DNA from: Pezicula radicicola
Lineage: Eukaryota > Ascomycota > Leotiomycetes > Helotiales > Dermateaceae
DNA length: 64,000 bases
Reading direction: 5' to 3'
NCBI GenBank assembly: GCA_003008705.1
Contig: PDUO01000023.1
Location: 659,312 to 723,311 of the forward strand
Under the pieces are notes generated by a model that was given only the letters and a program-made list of their open reading frames with translations, was not told the DNA's origin and searched no databases. Below, in pieces: positions 11,732 through 23,664 of this stretch. Position numbers and translations under genes: made by a program. Each line of letters starts with the position of its first letter. The first letter of the stretch is position 1.

Positions 11732-13108
11732 TCACGATTCATTGACATAAAGAGCAGCCTTTTTGATTGCCTCGTCATCCATCTCCGGAAACATATCACT
11801 CAGAACCCTCAGCCGGCTTTTGAAAACATCGGAATCAACATAGGCTCCCTTAAGCCATCTCTCTCCTGACATGGTATCAAATTTCCCCCTGCCGTGTAGT
11901 ATCCTTCGGTTGTTAAAGATTACGCACTCGCCTTCCTGCAATCGGTATTCAAAGACATGAGAAGGCGCCTCAACCAAGTCAGCGAATGCTCGGCAAGCTT
12001 CCAAGAAGTTGGGAAAGTCCTCAGCACGATCCACGCTTTTGGGCATTCGGAAAGAATTTTGAAATGGTGGCGACCAGTTAATGTATCGTACGTTGTACCA
12101 CTTGGAAGTTCCATGCATCTGTAAAACGGGATGATTGTTCAGGTAATGCTCTCCGGCATTTTTGTAATGATAAGGAATATGCATTTTCGAAAGCTTAACG
12201 AAGTGTTTAGGAGCTAGGTTCTTGACTGCAAATAGTGCATCCGAGAATAATGACAACCCTCCTTCGCAAGTGTTCTTGAGGCAATGTAATAACTGGACAC
12301 CAGGAGGATCCGCCATGTAGAGGAGATCCATGTGAAGGCCCAAGTACTTGGAAGTATATGCCACATTTTTGGCCTCGGGGACAGACTTTACATCCCATGT
12401 TCGTCCGTACAACGAATCTCGAAGATTTCCAATCCGGCTAGCAATGGCCTCCACAGCAGTCTCTGACTCGGGGACATTCCGTACAAGTAGAAGTCCGTCC
12501 TTTTGCAATGTCATCACAGCCCGGAATAACGTCTCGTCTTCCGTCATATAGGACTGGTAATTGAAAAACTGGAACTCCTTGGCGATATCGTCTTTGGACC
12601 ATGGTACCCTTTTTCTGCGATGCTGCGATGCATGATCTGCCGGGTAATTTAATGCACGGAGCAATTCACTTGGGAATGTCGAAACGTGATCCTCTCCAAA
12701 ACCTGGCACATCGTTCTTCCAAGTGATACGTACATCTCCATTTGGCTGGGTCTCTATCTGAGCTGGCTCGATATTCGCAGGGATGTCCGTAGTCTGAAAG
12801 TTCTTTTGACGTGTCGAAGAATCCACACAACTGGGGCAAGGACAACAATCTCGAAGATATACTGGGTGCATCGGCAGGTGAGAAGGGATCTCGATTAGGT
12901 TTATAAGAGTTTCCTTTTTGGCATCTCCTGCATCTTCGAGTGCTTTCGATGCCTCGGGTTCTCCCTGGTATGAGATGGAATTTCCAACAGGCAGAGTAGA
13001 TCCAAAGTGGCGATGTTGGTTGCCCGTGATGGCCCACCTCCTGATCGGTACACGTTGGCTACAAAGCAACTGGCGGAATACTCTCACATTGCACCGAAGA
13101 GGGTTCAT
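11732..13108 (-). CDS. Gamma-butyrobetaine dioxygenase-like Fe(II)/2-oxoglutarate enzyme
   Basis: Single-exon gene, 458 aa, read from ATG at 13108 to the stop at 11732. An N-terminal DUF971-like domain carries the zinc-type cluster RDCCPCPSC (residues about 86-94). A TauD-type dioxygenase domain follows, with iron ligands H259 and D261 (GLHMDL), distal H405 (RRILHGRGKF) and a 2-oxoglutarate-binding Arg near 417 (GERWLKG). This two-domain layout is that of gamma-butyrobetaine hydroxylase (last step of carnitine synthesis) and trimethyllysine dioxygenase (first step). The gene-level choice between them is inference. The Arg-rich N-terminus before residue 40 (MNPLRCNVRVFRQLL) resembles a mitochondrial presequence. 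The gene diverges from the TPC1 carrier across 472 bp. Confidence 0.88.
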   Translation of the reverse strand: MNPLRCNVRVFRQLLCSQRVPIRRWAITGNQHRHFGSTLPVGNSISYQGEPEASKALEDAGDAKKETLINLIEIPSHLPMHPVYLRDCCPCPSCVDSSTRQKNFQTTDIPANIEPAQIETQPNGDVRITWKNDVPGFGEDHVSTFPSELLRALNYPADHASQHRRKRVPWSKDDIAKEFQFFNYQSYMTEDETLFRAVMTLQKDGLLLVRNVPESETAVEAIASRIGNLRDSLYGRTWDVKSVPEAKNVAYTSKYLGLHMDLLYMADPPGVQLLHCLKNTCEGGLSLFSDALFAVKNLAPKHFVKLSKMHIPYHYKNAGEHYLNNHPVLQMHGTSKWYNVRYINWSPPFQNSFRMPKSVDRAEDFPNFLEACRAFADLVEAPSHVFEYRLQEGECVIFNNRRILHGRGKFDTMSGERWLKGAYVDSDVFKSRLRVLSDMFPEMDDEAIKKAALYVNES

Positions 13109-13580
13109 GTTGAAGATGCTCGACTCGGCTACCCCTCTTAAGCTCCCAAGTTAACTTGCGTGACCTCAAAAGAAATTTGAGGCTGGGGGAGAGAGGTTGA
13201 CAGATGAGGAAAGCAGTAATAGGAAAGAAAGTAATCGTCGTCGTCGTCGTCGTCTTCGTCTTGAATCTATGCCAGCTCGCACGGAGAATGGGATATGAAC
13301 AACGAGCAATGGTCGCCCAAGGTCTCACGAGCACTCACGACATCAAACCTGTGAATGTGAGCTGTCGCGTCGCGTCTAAACGCTGACCTCGGTAAGGATG
13401 TGCTTGGTCCTTGTTCAATACAGTACATATTCGGATATTCGGTGAATCCTTTTTTCCCAGGACCAGGGCCAGGACGAGAAGAGCACTCCGTCACCACCAC
13501 CTCCTCCTCCTCCTCGCAGCGACTTCATCTTTCTGTTGGCACGATTGCGACGCCGTATCTGCTGCGGGATAGATAGATGC
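13109..13580. promoter_or_regulatory. Shared bidirectional promoter region (dioxygenase / TPC1)
   Basis: The two start codons, at 13108 on the minus strand and 13581 on the plus strand, face away from each other across 472 bases. Both promoters must therefore lie here. The interval contains a GTC/TCG trinucleotide tract at about 13235-13260. No specific factor site was identified with confidence. Confidence 0.6.
13235..13260 (+). repeat. TCG/GTC trinucleotide microsatellite
   Basis: About eight TCG units with one interruption (CTTCGTC at the right end) lie in the shared promoter region. The tract is outside any gene model. Confidence 0.85.
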
Positions 13581-14801
13581 ATGTCTGCAAGCGGCGAGCA
13601 TCTGAAGGATGAGGTACTTACCATTTCCTTCCTCATACCCTTCCCAACACCCTTTTCAACTGCCCAATCCCCCTCCAAATGTCCCGCCAGAAAGATAAGA
13701 AAGACCGAATGCTAAAATGAAGAGAATTAAAGGGCTCCAAGACCCAAGTTGTCATCGCTGGAGCAACAGCCGGATTAATAGCCAGGTAAATCTCCTCTCC
13801 AAACCCTCCTGGCATCTCAAAACTTAAATATCCCAACAAGATTCGTCATAGCCCCCCTCGACGTAGTAAAAATCCGACTCCAACTCCAAACCCACTCCCT
13901 CTCGGATCCCCTCTCCCAGGACCCCATAAAGCTCCGCGGTTCCCCAATCTACAAAGGAACCCTCCCAACAATAAAACGAATCCTCCGCGAAGAAGGACTC
14001 CAAGGACTATGGAAAGGAAATGTGCCCGCCGAATTAATGTACGTCTCTTACGGGGCCATACAATTCACAACCTATCGAATGGTCACCCTCGCATTACAAA
14101 ACTCATTTCCAGAAAACCAAAGATTGCCTGCAGCAGCGGAGAGTTTCATAGCAGGAGCAAGCGCAGGAGCAATAGCAACAACAATAACCTATCCCCTCGA
14201 CCTCCTACGTACCCGCTTCGCCGCCCAAGGAACCGAGAAAATATATTCCTCACTTCTCACCTCAATCCGCGACATATCAAAGAATGAAGGACCTAAAGGA
14301 TTCTTCCAAGGATTAGGAGCAGGAGTAGGACAAATAATACCATATATGGGAATCTTCTTCGCAACCTATGAAACCCTTCGCATCCCCTTGTCAACACTCG
14401 AATTACCGTTTGGAGGTGGTGATGCGACGGCCGGCGTTATGGCTTCTGTGATTGCGAAGAGTGGGATTTTTCCGTTGGATTTGATAAGGAAGAGGTTGCA
14501 GGTTCAGGGTCCTACTAGGGGGAGGTATGTTCATAGGAATATTCCGGAGTATAGGGGTGTTTGGAAGACTTTGAGGAGGATTGTTAGGAATGAGGGGAGG
14601 AGGGGTCTTTACAGGGGGTTGACTGTTAGGTGAGTCGTTTGTTTTCTTCTATTTTGGAAATTAAGAAGATGAGTCGCTGATATTGATTTATTTAGTCTTT
14701 TCAAAGCTGCTCCGGCAAGTGCGGTTACCATGTGGACCTACGAGCAAGTCCTGAATATGCTCATCAACATGGAAAAGGCCAGCGAGGCTCAAGAGCACTG
14801 A
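13581..14801 (+). CDS. TPC1: Mitochondrial thiamine pyrophosphate carrier
   Basis: Inner-membrane carrier of the SLC25 family, 326 aa, close to the about 320 aa usual for fungal Tpc1. Exons are 13581-13613 (33 nt, [11 protein letters not shown]), 13733-13785, 13841-14629 and 14696-14801. The tiny first exon is supported because it joins in frame to [15 protein letters not shown] and matches the N-terminus I recall for fungal TPC1 proteins. Three carrier signatures are present: [25 protein letters not shown] and [14 protein letters not shown]. They correspond to the three repeats of about 100 residues. The expected role is to import thiamine pyrophosphate into the matrix in exchange for nucleotides. 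The gene is divergent from a dioxygenase that is probably also mitochondrial. Confidence 0.93.
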
Positions 14802-15253
14802 TGCACTTTCGCAACTACGGACAGTCTTACTCTGGAGCCTGGAAGAGACTTGATGGTAGATGGACGAACGCTTTCCTTGCTTTTGTCCTTATTATTGATA
14901 CCCTAAATTTTGTAGAACTAGTCCCTGGTCTCACTTCGCATAGAGACACAGCATAGAGATCAGACTCCATTGTACAATAGATACAAATAAAAATAATGCT
15001 AATAGAGTTCGTTTAATATGTTGGTTTAATATTTTTATTGGATATTTACATGTTACCAAAAATGCTCGCAGATGCAAATGCTTCCATGCAGAGGAAATAT
15101 GCAATGCAAATTCTAAACATTATCTTCAAAAGAACGCCCGCCATGCTCCAATATGACCAACCATCGATACAACAAGACCAGGCATCCAAAGACAGAGCGT
15201 CTCACCAGGTGAAGCATTCTCAATCCCCCTTTTCACCTGTTGCAAGCAACACC
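14802..15253. other. Intergenic region between convergent genes
   Basis: These 452 bases hold the 3' UTR of TPC1 and of the convergent acidic-protein gene. Nothing else was recognised. Confidence 0.5.
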
Positions 15254-16483
15254 CTAATCATCCTCATCCATCAAACTCAAACACTCCAACTCAGTATGAA
15301 TCAACCTCTCAAACTCAGCCCTCTCAATACCCGCCACCCTAGCCAACCGATAAAGACTCTTAATACTAGTCGAAATATGCTGCTTAACACCTATCTCTTC
15401 TCTCGAACTCCCACTGCCTTCACTCCTCTTCTCAGCCTCTCTCTCCAATCTCGCTACCGTATCCTCTCCACTCGAACTACTACCCGGTCTAGGCTGTCTT
15501 ATATCAAGCGATAAATGCGATTCTCCGTGTGCGGTTTCCCAGGCTGAGGATGTTGAGGTTAGTTCTGAATGGGAATCTAGTTCGCGTCGGATTTCATGTT
15601 GATTTCCGTTTTGGAGGTGGTGGTTTAGGGAGGATTCGATTCCTGAGGGTATTTCTGTGTCCGGGTCGTGTTGATCCATTGATGGCTGTACGGCTGCGTA
15701 TTGTGCGTAATAACTATCTTCGTCTTCTTGGGTTTCTTGTCTACCTCCTCCTGCTCCTCCTCCGAAAACCATGGAGGCTGGTTGTTGAGAGGAGGAACCA
15801 TTTATATCTGGTCCTGGTGTTCGTGCTGGTGTATTATCATATTGAGCCCAATAATCATCATCATCGTCTTCTTCAATAGCTTCTGCTTGTTCCGTTGCTC
15901 CATTAGTAATTATTAGATATCCATCTTTTTTACTGTTGGTATTGTTTGATTTGAAAGCTTCCTCTGCTTCTGCGATATTGGATTTACTGAGTTCGATTTC
16001 GCTCGAGGGAAGTAGGATTAATTCTCCTATTCTCCATCCATCTCCTCCTCCTTCTGTATCTCCTACACACCATATACAACGTGCCCCGAGTCCAAAATAT
16101 TGTAGTCCTACAATCGCTTGCAATGTCTCCTCATCCACTCGTCTGTACTTGACAGAGACATCACGGTCCCAATCTATCTCGATCTCTTGCGACACGGGAT
16201 GCGGTTCTATCTTTTCGCTTTCCGCTAGCTCTTTCAGTTTCGAGACGGACGTTGCTGAGGAGTCATAGCTAAGGAGTGGGAGCCAGGGTTCGTCGGTTGT
16301 GGAGGAGAGGTATTGCACTCTTTGGCGCAGGATCGGGGAGAGTAGTGGGAGGAGGGCTGTTGGTGCAGACGGGGCGACTGTGGATGTTGGTAGGGAGAGG
16401 AGGAGGGGCGAGAGGAGGTTCTCGAGAGTTGTCGGCGTGAGAGGGGTAATTGGTGTTTCTGGTTGTGGTTGTGGAGGACTCAT
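15254..16483 (-). CDS. Conserved hypothetical acidic protein
   Basis: Single-exon frame of 409 aa from ATG at 16483 (MSPPQPQPETP) to the stop at 15254. An in-frame ATG 31 codons upstream exists, but that stretch is Lys/Arg/Thr-rich and looks like leader. Residues 1-170 look folded: a helical start rich in Leu, Pro and Ser, then a beta-rich part containing VSVKYRRVDEETLQ and FGLGARCIWCVG. The rest is low-complexity and acidic, with EEDDDDDYWAQYD and a second YYAQY motif. The C-terminal 40 residues (LYRLARVAGIERAEFERL...) appear helical. I do not recognise a named domain. It is probably a conserved ascomycete protein of unknown role. Confidence 0.75.
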   Translation of the reverse strand: MSPPQPQPETPITPLTPTTLENLLSPLLLSLPTSTVAPSAPTALLPLLSPILRQRVQYLSSTTDEPWLPLLSYDSSATSVSKLKELAESEKIEPHPVSQEIEIDWDRDVSVKYRRVDEETLQAIVGLQYFGLGARCIWCVGDTEGGGDGWRIGELILLPSSEIELSKSNIAEAEEAFKSNNTNSKKDGYLIITNGATEQAEAIEEDDDDDYWAQYDNTPARTPGPDINGSSSQQPASMVFGGGAGGGRQETQEDEDSYYAQYAAVQPSMDQHDPDTEIPSGIESSLNHHLQNGNQHEIRRELDSHSELTSTSSAWETAHGESHLSLDIRQPRPGSSSSGEDTVARLEREAEKRSEGSGSSREEIGVKQHISTSIKSLYRLARVAGIERAEFERLIHTELECLSLMDEDD

Positions 16484-17340
16484 TGTGGCTGTGCTTCTGG
16501 TATCGTCGTTTTTGGTGCGTGTTAATGTCTGTCTTTTTTTCTTTTCTGTTCTCAAATCTGTCACATGCGAAATCAATGACGAAGATAGATCTCCTTTTGA
16601 AGAAAATAGAGAGGCGAGTTCAGGGTCCTCCTTGTTGAAACAGATTCGCGAAGCAGATGAGTAGGTAGATATTGGAAGAAGGGATAACAGCTCAGTAAGC
16701 AGTCAACGTAAGGAGCAAAGCAAAGCAGAAAAGAAGAAGAGAGAGAGGAAAAAGGTGGTCACGATACCTATCTACTACAGTGTAGTGGAACTTTACCTTT
16801 CCTTACTACAGTGCTTGTGTACTTGTACACGCCTGTATAAGGCCGGAGGTGGTTGGCTAGGATCATGGAGCTTGCCCCCCAGTTGCTTCACGAAGTCAAT
16901 CAACTGGTGCATGAGACTTCCATCTGGCCGAACGGATGCGGATCAAGTCACGCTAGAGCGATTGCGAATCATAATCATCCCCTCCACCCTACCCTCCACC
17001 CTACCCTCCGCCTCGAGCGCCTTCAAACGGCGAGTAATCGGGCTGGACCGACACGACTGAAAGCCTATGAAGCTTTGCTGTCTGGGGCTTGGGCATGTGT
17101 CTCTGACGTGGGATTGGTGGGCCTGTCATATGTGTCCACGGGGTAATGGACGGACTTGGCTTTTGCCATTGCCGGATTGGAACTCCGCGAACATTAGCCT
17201 GGGCTTGCTCCTCTCGCTTGTCAAAAGAAAGCCCGGTTGGGTTTCTCTTTGCCCTGTTGTACCTTTCGTACCTGACGTACCTGTCTCTGCTTTCCTTTTT
17301 TACCTTTTACCTGTTTCTGGGTTACGTGAGATGGTTTGAG
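16484..17340. other. Upstream region with short tandem CCACCCTACCCT units
   Basis: No gene is supported here. The stretch next to 16484 is probably the promoter of the minus-strand gene. At about 16980-17010 there are three imperfect copies of a 12-base unit (CTCCACCCTACC). Composition is near 50 percent GC, unlike the AT-rich sequence that begins after 17340. Confidence 0.5.
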
Positions 17341-20300
17341 GTTTAATGATACCGACTCGATGATAGGCTGATTTTAAATTTAAAAGAGTTCCTAGTTTCC
17401 ACAAAATAGGTAATTGTAGGTGCATTTCCAACCACTTTGAAGACTTCGAACCAAGAGCCAAAAATTGCATGTGATAAGGACTCTCTCCATGCAAAGTGGA
17501 CCTTACTTCGAGCAGGTGGTTGGAGAAAACATACCAATGGGTGGTTTGGGATCTACCGCTAATAACTACTAACTGGGGTACCAGGTGCTACAAAGATTTG
17601 AGATTTAGCACCAAGTTAATTGGAGGAAATTCGCCGAAACTCGTGATACAGACTTTCCTATGGTTAAATCCGAAACTAGAGAAAATACAGGCCACTCTTG
17701 TCTTTGACAGGCCGAGCTTTAAATAAGCTCTAGTATCTTTTCACCCACAACTTACAGGCAGATTGCACTTACACGAGAAACCCCCAACAGACAGAGAAGA
17801 CCTATCCACACAAAAGAATTCGCCAGCAGCATGCAGCTAAGTATTCAAAGATACCTCACCTACCCAAAATGTAATTTTCTCTACCTCATCCTTCTATCAC
17901 TCGAAATAAATTATCTACAAATCTTGATACATTTCAACTACCTTAAAATCGCCAAGCTTTCGCTCTGCTGTAGGCTAAGGCTTTCACTCCTCACTCGCTT
18001 CCTTGACCGCTCGAGTATTGTTTTCCAACTTTCGGGATTTCCCAATCCCCGTTTTCTAATCTTAGTATCTGTGGGAATAAAATACCTCACGTTTCACCAC
18101 GTTTTTCATGCTACAGCACGAGTCTAGCCCAAAGGGGACTAGCCCCTTGGTTTCGTGGTTATAAGACCACATCTCTTGTAGATAGCCTCTTCCTATAGAC
18201 AACTAATCAACACCTTTCGACAACGAGCATACTAAGTGAAGACCACTAGTCTGCCCGTCGAGTAGTTGATGAAGTCAACCGACAGTATCTTTGCCAGGCT
18301 TGGTATTTTTGGTGTTATTAAAAAAAGAAGATTGTAATCTTGAGTTGTCCTGCAGCCCGAGGACGTTTAAATCACTTGAGGTACTTTAGTAATCCAAAAA
18401 TTCAAGATCCAAGCCGCTGAATTATTTCGACAGTTTACAAACACCATCTTTCCTACTCCTACTTTTATACCTGAAATGCAAGTAGCCAAAGTATTAAGAC
18501 ATAATTTCTCTGCACTCAATCAATCCATTTAGAAGAAAGTCGCTAAATTTCCTGTTGAATTTTCTAACTTCAATCTCTGTAAATCTCCGACTACCTACCT
18601 TTACAGATTCTAGAAGAATTGTCTTCAAACTAAGTTTACTGTACATACAAAGCACAGCTTTTGTTGAACTTTACAAGCAGTATTCTATGATATGGATCCT
18701 AAGGTTCTTGTGCAGTATACTCCTAGCTGCTATTAAAAAGATGAAATTAAAGCATGTAAGGTCCGAAATATTTCACAAAGCGACGCCGCCTGTTAGACTG
18801 GAGAACAGAGGCCCTCGCCGAGTTCTTCTACTAAAAAGCAACAGGATCCTATACCCGACAACTTTAACCTTGTATAAGAATGCGTTAGAACATCCCTAAG
18901 TGAACTTTTTATTATATCTAACTCACATTGTTGTTATATAATAGTATCTTGTCATTCTCAAAGCTTCAAACTCGAACATTCTGAAGCTAGACCGAGCTCT
19001 TATACAATAGATTTATCTTTATCCTACTCTCGTATATCTTACAATGTATCCCTTCATCACATTTATTCCCACGAAGAAGCAATAATCTCAACTGTAAATT
19101 CTGGAGGAAATTGTGAGCATGTTAAAATAGAACTCGGTTTATTCTTCGAGTATCGTTTAAACTTGTACCTACAGGTCTCTTACAGAGGAGAAATCTTTGG
19201 TTCAAAAGTGCACATTGGCGATGTGATCAATACTAATCTAACTCAAGATGGCGAACAAAAATAATATACTTTAATTACCTTAGGATAGTTAGGCATCTAG
19301 CTCCTCACAAGCTTCTCTAAACACCTAAGAATTATTTTTGAAAATTTTCTTCTATCCTTCTATATCTAATCATCTTCTTGAGTCTTTTGCTAAGGCATTT
19401 TAGAAGAGACAATCAGTGTTGTGGCATGCACATCCCACCCCAGCTTAGTTAGGACTTGCTAGATAGATAGTTTCTTATCGAATACATGAATTTCAAGTCT
19501 TTGAGAACATCATGGTAGTAACACCACGTTGATTCAAAAGAGACGGGAATTTCACTAACCTTTTTTTCTCCCCAAGCTAAATCCACAAAGTTTACTAGTT
19601 CGACGCCAGCAAAAGTTTACCCTAAAGCTAAAGAGTCAAATATCTATACTATTAAGTAGACTTTATATCTTCTTAAAGGCCTTGGCGTTATTGTTATTGT
19701 TATATAAAATCTCCTTACTAATTCCCAAAGACAAACTTTTTAACCTCTCTAAATATCTAGAATAAGCTCCTACTCCTAAAGAACATACTAGAGCTGCTCC
19801 CTCCTTGAGATTATAATTCCCCTTAGTTAGTGAGTCTATCCACTACTTTACACGCAAGGCATCATCACTCCTCGTTTTGTTGTCGTTCTCTACCGTCTTC
19901 TCCTTACTAACTCCTTAGCGAGTCCTACATCTTGCGGCTAGTATCTACGTTAACTATAAGAGCAAATTTGCAAAGAATGATTTGTCTTTAGCGAGGATAA
20001 TTATCATCGGACTGTAACTCTATAATTTGATAAGATTAGAAGAGCTTATTCGATCTACCTATAGTACAATAGGATACCTCGAACTTGAAATCAGAGCGTC
20101 GCCAAGATTTTAGCAAGTAGGGTAGGAGCAAGTTCCTATTACTGATAATAGAGGACCACTAGTGGTTGTATAGTTCTCTCTTCTAAATGCCTTCGTCCTA
20201 TTTGATTTGCTCTTCGAGCAACATTTCAAGTAGTGCTCGCAGGTCATTTTCTTCTGCATATTAATCAAGAGAATCTTTCGATCTCGGTAATCATACAATA

Positions 20301-21928
20301 ATGCCTACTGCAAGAAGTGGTAACCGAATTACGTACTGCTATTACTATAGTAGCATAGCTTATCTCTTTTTATGTTAGGACAACCCGAATAGAGAACCCG
20401 AAAGCCGACAATCGCAAGTTTTTAAGTCAGTCAGCGAAGGTTAGGAAATCAACCTTGGCTTAGTCTAGAGAAAGAAATACTAAACTTCGAGACTGGGAGC
20501 GAAACGAAGGTAGGAGGACCGACTTACCTACTAAGTAGACTTTCTAAAGTTATGACTCACTTAGCATCTTCCACAAAGTGCGACTCGGACACTCGGAGCT
20601 AAAAAGACTTAGAGTTTAAAGGTTGAGCTGTTCTGTTGTCATAAATTTTGGTCTTGTTAACTGTACACTTAAAAACTTCAAAAATTTCTAAGGCCGAATT
20701 CGCCCAGCTATCACTTGTGTTTAAAATCTTAGCTAACTCTTAAGTAAGTGATGTAAGTGATCACACAATCTAACAGGAAGCAATAGATAGGAATTTCTTC
20801 CAGCCATTGCGCTTGATTTAGGCTTCATTAGAACCAAGGTACCCTTCTAGTATTCACGTATAGCTTTTAGGTGCTTTCCTTATAGATTTAGAGTGGTGGA
20901 AAGGATTCAAAATGCCTCCCAAAGACATAGGCAAATCAATAGCTGGTAACCCGTCTAGAAAGCGCATTGTAACGACGAAACCAAAAAGGTTTTAAGCGAG
21001 CTAGGTTCTAAACGACGGAAGCGATAAAGATTTATCTAGAAGAGCTCAAGGAAACACCACCAGCACAACAAAACAAAACCCTGTTCCAAATTCTTCTCGT
21101 TTCCCCTTCTTAAATCTTGCGTCACACCTCTTACCAACCTTTTGTAAACACGAGTTATAAATAGGCAGCTATGTTGTCAAGTCCACCCCTGCTGTCAATT
21201 AAAACCCAATAATTCCATCCTAGATACATAAAGAATCAACTCCAGATTTAATAAAATTCTAAACTTAAAGCTTCTAATCTTCTCAGACGTAAAAGAATAA
21301 GAAAAAAGTACAACAATATATATAATAACAGAAGCGCAATACGATGAAAAGGATGACTCCCTTCTGAACAGTACAAGGGTAACGTAGCATGCACTTTTCA
21401 TTAGACTTTACTGTGCTAGATATTAAACACCTATACATCTTATATAATTAATTATATTAATCTAGCATCTCAAGTTAAAGTGTCACTCCATTTATAACTA
21501 CCAAAGCAAGTCTTCAAACTTGTAAATCGGATTTTCACTACTACTAATTTGTAGTACTGGGAAAAGACAGGAAAGCGAATAGAGGAGCTGAAGGAGAGAG
21601 ATAAGAGAGACGAGGGAATAGAAGCTATAAACTAATTTAATAACTACCCACTTCTTAATCCTCTAGCTTTACCTCCTATCTCTAATAAGTCCCACTAGAA
21701 TTACAAACACTAATCTATGTTGTCAAGTCTAATCTTCTTATCATTCGAAGACTTCTTTTTCTTCTTCCACAAATAATTGATAAAGCATGAATCAATTTTC
21801 CAACCCAGTGAATCGACTCGGAACTTTTTCACATAGACCCATCACAACTTTATCAACATTCAATGTAATCAACATCCCCATCAAGGCTTCCATGCTTAAG
21901 CGATATTCTGCTTAGCTTGCTGCAAAAC
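17341..21928. other. AT-rich gene-free island, probably decayed repeats
   Basis: About 4.6 kb without a convincing gene. Stops are dense in all six frames, TA and TT steps are common, and the composition shifts sharply from the flanking genes. In ascomycetes such islands are often transposons mutated by repeat-induced point mutation. I could not recognise a transposase, reverse transcriptase or terminal repeat, so the element type is unknown. The right edge runs directly into the 3' end of the sugar transporter gene. Confidence 0.5.
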
Positions 21929-23664
21929 CTAATGTGCCTCATCAACATGTGTCGTCTGCGCACCTCTCTTCTCCTCATCGCCCACAATTGGAGCATTCGT
22001 CACATTACCAGTACCAGGTCTATCATGCTCATAAAGCTCGTCTCCATGTTCCTTCCTCTCAATAACAGCCTGGATCTCAGCATCAAGTCTAGAGTTACCA
22101 GGCTTGGTGTTCCACGGATGAGGGCCCTCGCTACTGAATAAAATCTCTATTTCTTCGAGGGTCTTTTGACAGGTCTCTGGGTAAGTGAAGTACGCTTGGA
22201 CGGCGGCAGCGAAACAAAGGATGCCAAAGATGATGAAGACTTTGTAAGTGATGTTGCGGAAACCAGGGGGAATGAAGAGGCCAAGGGCGAAGTTGAATAG
22301 CCAGTTACCAACTGCTGCGAGACCCATTCCAGTGGCGCGGGTCTCGAGGGACCAAACTTCGGCTGCGTAGACCCAAGCTACGGGAGCAAGGGTGAGTGCA
22401 TAGATGATGATGAGGAGATAGCAGAATGCGATAACAGTGTGTGCTGGTGCGCCAGAGACTTCAATGACAACGTTCAAGTTTCCACCTACACCACCAGGGA
22501 CAGGTTTACCGTAGGTCCCGAGGATACCACCGACGACGAATTGACATATACCCATGCCAATTGCACCATAGATAAGGAGGGGTCGCCGACCGGTTTTGTC
22601 AATGAAGAAGAAGACCACGGTAGTGAAAATGATGAAAAGAGCGTACTGGACGCCGGAAGAGATAAGGTTAACGTTTCCTTTGAGACCAGCCATCAGGAAG
22701 ACGTAGACGACGTAGTAGGTCATCGTGTTGGCTCCAGACATTTGTTGCCATGCTCTAAAATTCATGTTAGCATGTAAACCTCTGTATAGAAATAAAGTGT
22801 AACTTACTGTACGCTCATTCCAGCCATGGTACGGCGCCACATGCCATTCTTAACAAACTTCCTCCATCCCTTCTGGCCCTCACGCTCAGCAGCAAGCACG
22901 GTCCAGATTTCCTCCCACTCAGCAACAACTAATGGATCATCGATGTTCCCATTTGCCTGTATGTCGGCAAGAGTCTTGATTGCTTGCTCAGTGCGGCCAA
23001 CCTTTGCTAACCATCTAGGAGAGCGGGGAAGGAAAGGTAAACCCAGCATAAGGAAAACAGCTGGGACGAATTGAATTCCCCAGGCGGTACGGAATGAAGC
23101 TGCCCCGTCAATAAAGGAGCAACCATATCCGACGAAGAACATGATAAAAATACCCCATTCAATAGCCAATTGTTGGATAACAATAATTCTTCCACGCATG
23201 TTATGCTTGGCGATCTCGGCTAGGTAAACGGGCACCTGAGAGGATGTGATACCGACACAGACTCCATTTAGGATTCTTCCTGCAATCAGTTGGCCAGAAC
23301 CTTTGCAGGATACTTGCACAGCAGTTCCGACAAGCCACCAAAGACAGGCAAACATGATTGAGTCTCGGCGTCCAACTTTATCTGAAATTGGCCCTGCCAT
23401 CAAAGCGCCAACTACTGAACCAGCTGCAAGTGCTGAACCAATGGCTCCTTGGGCGACACCATGAGGGTTATTAAAATAGTCGATGTACTGGTCGGTGCCG
23501 ACAATGGCAGACATAGAAGAAATATCGAAACCGAACCTGCAAACTGTAAGTCTTGGAATAAAACGCTAGAGATCTCGGGCACTGGATAGTACTTACAACA
23601 TGCCACCTACTGTGGCAATCATGGCCACGAAGTACGTGTTGTAAATCTTAGGGAGTGTAACCAT
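21929..23664 (-). CDS. MFS sugar transporter (hexose/pentose type)
   Basis: Plasma-membrane sugar permease of the major facilitator superfamily, 540 aa, three exons on the minus strand: 23664-23597, 23536-22808 and 22754-21929. The 22-codon first exon joins through TT|G to give GGMLFGFDISSMS, the usual start of helix 1. Family marks are DKVGRR in loop 2-3, FLPRSPRWLAKVGR after helix 6, AWQQMSGANTMTYY in helix 7, DKTGRRPLLIYG in loop 8-9, and PETCQKTLEEIE after helix 12 (the PETKG-type motif). Length and motifs fit a monosaccharide:proton symporter, but the sugar cannot be assigned. An acidic, His-containing tail of about 70 residues faces the cytosol. Confidence 0.92.

Noticed and set aside
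15529..16268. Plus-strand frames opposite the acidic conserved protein
   Set aside because: They are antisense shadows of acidic and Ser-rich codons and carry Leu/Val/Ser-rich nonsense without motifs.
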